From positions 1 to 9,127 of the forward strand of contig JAADIF010000014.1 of the NCBI GenBank assembly GCA_013151465.1: a stretch of DNA of 9,127 nt, in the 5' to 3' direction. The translations under genes were made by a program, and so were the position numbers. Shown in pieces: positions 7,684 through 9,127 of the stretch. The notes beneath the pieces are model-generated. The model had not been told where the DNA came from. It did not search any database and worked only from the letters and a program-made list of their open reading frames with translations. Within the stretch, counting starts at the first letter, position 1. Each line of letters begins with the position of its first letter. Source of the stretch: Microcaldota archaeon. GTDB taxonomy: Archaea; Aenigmatarchaeota; Aenigmatarchaeia; QMZP01; QMZT01.

Positions 7684-7737
7684 CCAGGCTGAGCTACGGG
7701 CCCATTGTTTGTTTTGTAATGCTAAATATGATTCTGA

Positions 7738-7749
7738 GAATATTTAAAC
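7738..7749 (-). promoter_or_regulatory. Probable TATA box of the tRNA-Lys gene
   Basis: On the minus strand this reads GTTTAAATATTC, about 40 bases before the tRNA 5' end. It would give a transcript with a short 5' leader for RNase P to remove. The intervening bases are AT-rich. Confidence 0.45.
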
Positions 7750-7791
7750 GTTGTGAAACCGAATCGATATAAAATTAAATAATTTGAATAA

Positions 7792-7849
7792 ATGGGCTCT
7801 TGGCCCATCAAGATATTCATAAAAAATGGGCATATTTGATGGTATATGC
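7792..7849. repeat. Cluster of intergenic inverted repeats
   Basis: ATGGGC-TCTTG-GCCCAT at 7792-7808 is a perfect 6-bp stem. GCATAT (7830-7835) and ATATGC (7844-7849) form another with an 8-base loop. TCAAGATAT around 7808-7816 can also pair with ATATTTGA around 7832-7839 with one bulged G. On the minus strand, a run of six T follows GCCCA, so the cluster may end the two-gene leftward transcript. It could instead be part of a small structured RNA. Confidence 0.45.
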
Positions 7850-7860
7850 ACTTTTTCTCT

Positions 7861-7989
7861 TTACCCTTTCCTCAGAAGCTCTTCTATTTCTTCGAGCTTT
7901 CTCATGATGTCTTCATGCGTCGGCTCGAATCTTCCAGGACCCCTGTGCCTTTCATGAGGCGGCAGAGGCATTTCAAATTCTCTTGGCAT
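7861..7989 (-). CDS. 42-aa small protein with PPHE motif and C-terminal coiled-coil helix
   Basis: The product is a Pro-rich N-terminal half (MPREFEMPLPPHERHRGPG) followed by a charged amphipathic helix (THEDIMRKLEEIEELLRKG) likely to form a short coiled coil. A strong Shine-Dalgarno, AAGGAGGG (7997-8004 on this strand), sits seven bases before the ATG at 7989. An in-frame ATG at 8007 would overlap the Shine-Dalgarno and is less likely. It follows the 71-aa gene by 21 bases, indicating one operon. Its tail resembles the C-terminal tail of the divergent ArsR-like regulator: both have P-x-P-P-H-E, then E-D-[MI]-x-R, then L-x-E-I-E-x-x-L-x-x-G. I do not recognise a named family. A role in binding the regulator through the coiled coil is inference only. 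Confidence 0.8.
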   Translation of the reverse strand: MPREFEMPLPPHERHRGPGRFEPTHEDIMRKLEEIEELLRKG

Positions 7990-7996
7990 AAAACTT

Positions 7997-8004
7997 CCCT
8001 CCTT
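7997..8004 (-). promoter_or_regulatory. Strong Shine-Dalgarno for the 42-aa protein
   Basis: AAGGAGGG on the minus strand with seven-base spacing to ATG 7989 is the strongest ribosome-binding site in the window. It is the main reason to accept this very short gene. Confidence 0.8.
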
Positions 8005-8011
8005 CATATTT

Positions 8012-8227
8012 TTATCTTGTAATACTGTGGACATAATCCCATGCTTGGGTCATCATATCCACCCTTTCAGGCGGTCCTTTGTAGCAGTCAAAATATGCCT
8101 GAACGTATTCTCCGGAGATGTCTCTTTTCCTTTTCGGCCTTTTTATCAGCGCTTTTGCATAATCTGCAATTTTTATTTTCTCACCTTCCAATTTCGGGTT
8201 TTCTATGAAACTATTATATGCGAACAT
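8012..8227 (-). CDS. 71-aa basic protein of unknown function
   Basis: I do not recognise this protein. It has no membrane segment or signal peptide. The middle is strongly basic (KALIKRPKRKRD), followed by an aromatic-rich stretch (SGEYVQAYFDCYKGPPERVDMMTQAWDYV) that is probably helical. A single Cys is present, so no metal site is evident. The ATG at 8227 is preferred because an in-frame TAA lies immediately upstream. No Shine-Dalgarno is seen. A TATA-like sequence at 8271-8280 would give a leader of about 20-25 bases. It is the first gene of a leftward pair with the 42-aa protein and is divergent from the ArsR-like regulator, so it may be that regulator's target. The opposite-strand frame at 8027-8251 is a shadow of this gene. 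Confidence 0.68.
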   Translation of the reverse strand: MFAYNSFIENPKLEGEKIKIADYAKALIKRPKRKRDISGEYVQAYFDCYKGPPERVDMMTQAWDYVHSITR

Positions 8228-8255
8228 TTATATTCTTTTCTATTTTCATAGAAAA
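8199..8255. promoter_or_regulatory. Dyad and inverted 12-bp repeats, candidate operator
   Basis: TTTTCTAT (8236-8243) and ATAGAAAA (8248-8255) form a perfect 8-bp dyad with spacer TTTC. The right side, TTTCATAGAAAA (8244-8255), is the exact reverse complement of TTTTCTATGAAA at 8199-8210 inside the start of the 71-aa gene. The dyad lies near the expected start of the leftward transcript, where a bound winged-helix dimer would block initiation. The assignment to the neighbouring regulator is inferred from position. Confidence 0.6.
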
Positions 8256-8270
8256 CTCGAATATTAAAAT

Positions 8271-8281
8271 AATTATATAAA
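8271..8281. promoter_or_regulatory. AT-rich TATA-like element shared by the divergent genes
   Basis: AATTATATAAA is nearly symmetric and can be read as a TATA box in both directions. Rightward it would start transcription near 8300, just ahead of ATG 8312. Leftward it would start near 8250, within the dyad and about 23 bases before ATG 8227. Confidence 0.4.
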
Positions 8282-8311
8282 TCCCGAAAGACAAAGTTAA
8301 AGAGTGATAAG

Positions 8312-8689
8312 ATGCCGCTTTTTGAAGATATCGTCCACAGGGCGCTTTCAAGTCCCGTAAGACGGGATATACTGCTTTCTATTTCAGAAAGAGAGAAATA
8401 TCTTTCAGAAATTGCCGGAGAGATTGGAAAGAAGCCGCAGACGATAGATTTTCACATATCAATGCTTGTGGAGATCGGCCTTGTCGGAAGCAGATGGAAG
8501 GGTGGAAAAAAGTATTATTTTCTGATAGAAAAGAGGATAATTGATTTTCTCAGGGAGGGAAAGCCCGTACCTCCGGGAGCACGCCCCAAACCACCTCACG
8601 AGATCGTTCAGGATATGTGGGAGGACATGAAAAGAAGGTTTGACCTGTTAGAAAAGCGCCTTGATGAGATAGAAAGGAAGCTTGGATAG
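8312..8689 (+). CDS. ArsR-like winged helix-turn-helix regulator with C-terminal coiled coil
   Basis: This is a 125-residue cytoplasmic DNA-binding protein. Residues ~5-75 form a winged helix: ALSSPVRRDILLSIS (helix 1-2), LSEIAGEIGKKPQTIDFHISMLVEIGLVG (helix-turn-helix with recognition helix PQTIDFHISML) and RWKGGKKYYFLI (wing). No Cys cluster is present, so a metal sensor of the classical ArsR type is unlikely. A Pro-rich linker (KPVPPGARPKPPHE) leads to a helix rich in Glu, Lys and Arg (MWEDMKRRFDLLEKRLDEIERKLG) with heptad-like Leu spacing, likely for dimerisation or partner binding. GTGAT lies three bases before the ATG at 8312. The gene is divergent from the 71-aa and 42-aa genes, and probably controls them and itself through the dyad between them. 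Its ligand is unknown. Confidence 0.85.
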   Translation: MPLFEDIVHRALSSPVRRDILLSISEREKYLSEIAGEIGKKPQTIDFHISMLVEIGLVGSRWKGGKKYYFLIEKRIIDFLREGKPVPPGARPKPPHEIVQDMWEDMKRRFDLLEKRLDEIERKLG

Positions 8690-8755
8690 GGGACATGAAT
8701 ACTCTAATCGCCGCTTTTGCAAGTTTCATCACTTTTGCAGCACAACACAATATCT

Positions 8756-8763
8756 ATTTATAA
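8756..8763 (+). promoter_or_regulatory. TATA box for the gene starting at 8862
   Basis: ATTTATAA followed by ACC lies about 100 bases before the ATG at 8862. Transcription would start near 8785-8790, giving an unusually long leader of about 75 bases for this window. Confidence 0.45.
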
Positions 8764-8853
8764 ACCTTTGCAGAGAAAAATAGGATAAAGGTAGATAGAA
8801 GTTAGGGATAGTTATAGTTAGATTTGATAGTAGATCGATAAGATTGACCAGGC

Positions 8854-8858
8854 GTGAT
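8854..8858 (+). promoter_or_regulatory. Shine-Dalgarno match deciding the start at 8862
   Basis: GTGAT is three bases before the ATG. The 11-mer GTGATAAGATG (8854-8864) is identical to the one at 8304-8314 at the start of the ArsR-like gene. Confidence 0.5.
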
Positions 8859-8861
8859 AAG

Positions 8862-9127
8862 ATGGGTTATGTAGCTGGAACGACGAAACCAGGAAGATTG
8901 CAGATGGGGTATGCGGCAGCAGACAATTATGATTCCGGTTTTGTTTCTGCCATAGGTATACCTGTTGATAATGAGGTGAACGAGATACAATATATATCCG
9001 GACTTGCTAAGAAAGTGAAAGAGAAGATGAGTGGTTTTTATGAAGAGAAAGGATTGCCTGATCCATTCAAAGATTCGACATATTCATCTATATTAAATAA
9101 AATAAAACCGATGGATCTTCTCGATAA
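8862..9127 (+). CDS. Unrecognised protein, N-terminal part (3' partial)
   Basis: An open frame runs from ATG 8862 to the window end, giving 88 complete codons and no stop. It begins MGYVAGTTKPGRLQMGYAAA and continues with a mixed, mildly charged sequence (NEVNEIQYISGLAKKVKEKM, then GFYEEKGLPDPFKDS). There is no signal peptide, membrane segment or motif I recognise. Codon use is like the neighbouring genes, the Shine-Dalgarno is plausible, and a TATA box is present upstream, so the frame is probably real. Function is unknown. Confidence 0.72.
   Translation, partial: MGYVAGTTKPGRLQMGYAAADNYDSGFVSAIGIPVDNEVNEIQYISGLAKKVKEKMSGFYEEKGLPDPFKDSTYSSILNKIKPMDLLD

Larger units (their letters stand above)
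7439..7703 (-). tRNA. tRNA-Lys(CUU) interrupted by three introns
   Basis: Exon 1 is 7703-7684, exon 2 is 7602-7585, exon 3 is 7539-7518 and exon 4 is 7452-7439. Joined, they give a 74-nt tRNA. The acceptor is GGGCCCG paired with CGGGCCC (7 bp) and discriminator A73. U8 A9 is followed by D-stem GCUC/GAGC with loop AGCCUGGUA. The anticodon stem is CCAGA/UCUGG with loop CUCUUAA; the anticodon CUU lies at 7588-7586. The variable loop is GUGUC. The T-stem is GCGGG/CCCGU with loop UUCGAAU. Every stem is fully paired, with one G-U in the T-stem, and the tertiary G18G19, U55 and C56 are present. CCA is not encoded. The gene reads AAG lysine codons and lies convergent to valS. The spliced sequence is so canonical that the gene is almost certainly functional. 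Maturation would need a splicing endonuclease that accepts noncanonical sites. Confidence 0.93.

Noticed and set aside
7473..7772. Open frame of 99 codons on the plus strand
   Set aside because: It is antisense to the intron-containing tRNA-Lys, has no ribosome-binding site, and has a composition (many Cys, Phe, Ile) typical of a chance frame.
8027..8251. Plus-strand frame opposite the 71-aa gene
   Set aside because: It is rich in Phe, Cys and Ile with no start signal, and fits a shadow. The minus-strand frame has operon context and a soluble composition.
8695..8763. 22-codon hydrophobic frame after the regulator gene, with three TTTGCA repeats (8714, 8732, 8766)
   Set aside because: It is too short, has only a weak AGGGG upstream, and overlaps the TATA box of the next gene. 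The repeats may be chance in AT-rich DNA.

Overview
The window reads as archaeal DNA. Supporting signs are AT-rich TATA-like boxes about 25 bases upstream of ATG codons that lack a ribosome-binding site (leaderless genes), GGTGA/GTGAT-type Shine-Dalgarno matches elsewhere, an archaeal-type valyl-tRNA synthetase, and a tRNA gene interrupted by introns with bulge-helix-bulge geometry. A DPANN-type lineage is possible, judging from the synthetase style and the noncanonical tRNA introns. That placement is an inference from memory and not a proven assignment.

Region 1 (1-2916, plus) is the 3' part of a large secreted, membrane-anchored surface protein. It is built from Ig-like modules, one PKD domain, a CARDB-like domain and a C-terminal transmembrane anchor. 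Convergent to it (2935-3552, minus) is a purine-type phosphoribosyltransferase. That gene shares a short divergent promoter region with folC (3643-4899, plus), a Mur-ligase-family folylpolyglutamate/dihydrofolate synthase. After a 139-base gap comes valS (5039-7429, plus).

Region 2 (7439-7703, minus) is the most striking element: a tRNA-Lys(CUU) gene split by three introns, in the D-loop, the anticodon loop (37/38) and the T-loop (59/60). Removing about 191 bases leaves a perfectly canonical 74-nt tRNA. Open reading frames across this stretch are spurious.

Region 3 (7861-8689) is a compact divergent cassette. A 125-aa ArsR-like winged-helix regulator with a coiled-coil tail reads rightward. 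A 71-aa basic protein and a 42-aa protein read leftward. The 84-base divergent spacer carries a perfect 8+8 dyad, and a 12-bp copy of one side lies inside the 71-aa gene, which suggests an operator. The 42-aa protein resembles the tail of the regulator. At the right edge (8862-9127) an unrecognised protein begins and runs off the window.

The metabolic genes (PRTase, FolC, ValS) appear to be separately promoted housekeeping genes and do not form one pathway operon. The regulator and the two small proteins look like one functional unit of unknown purpose.
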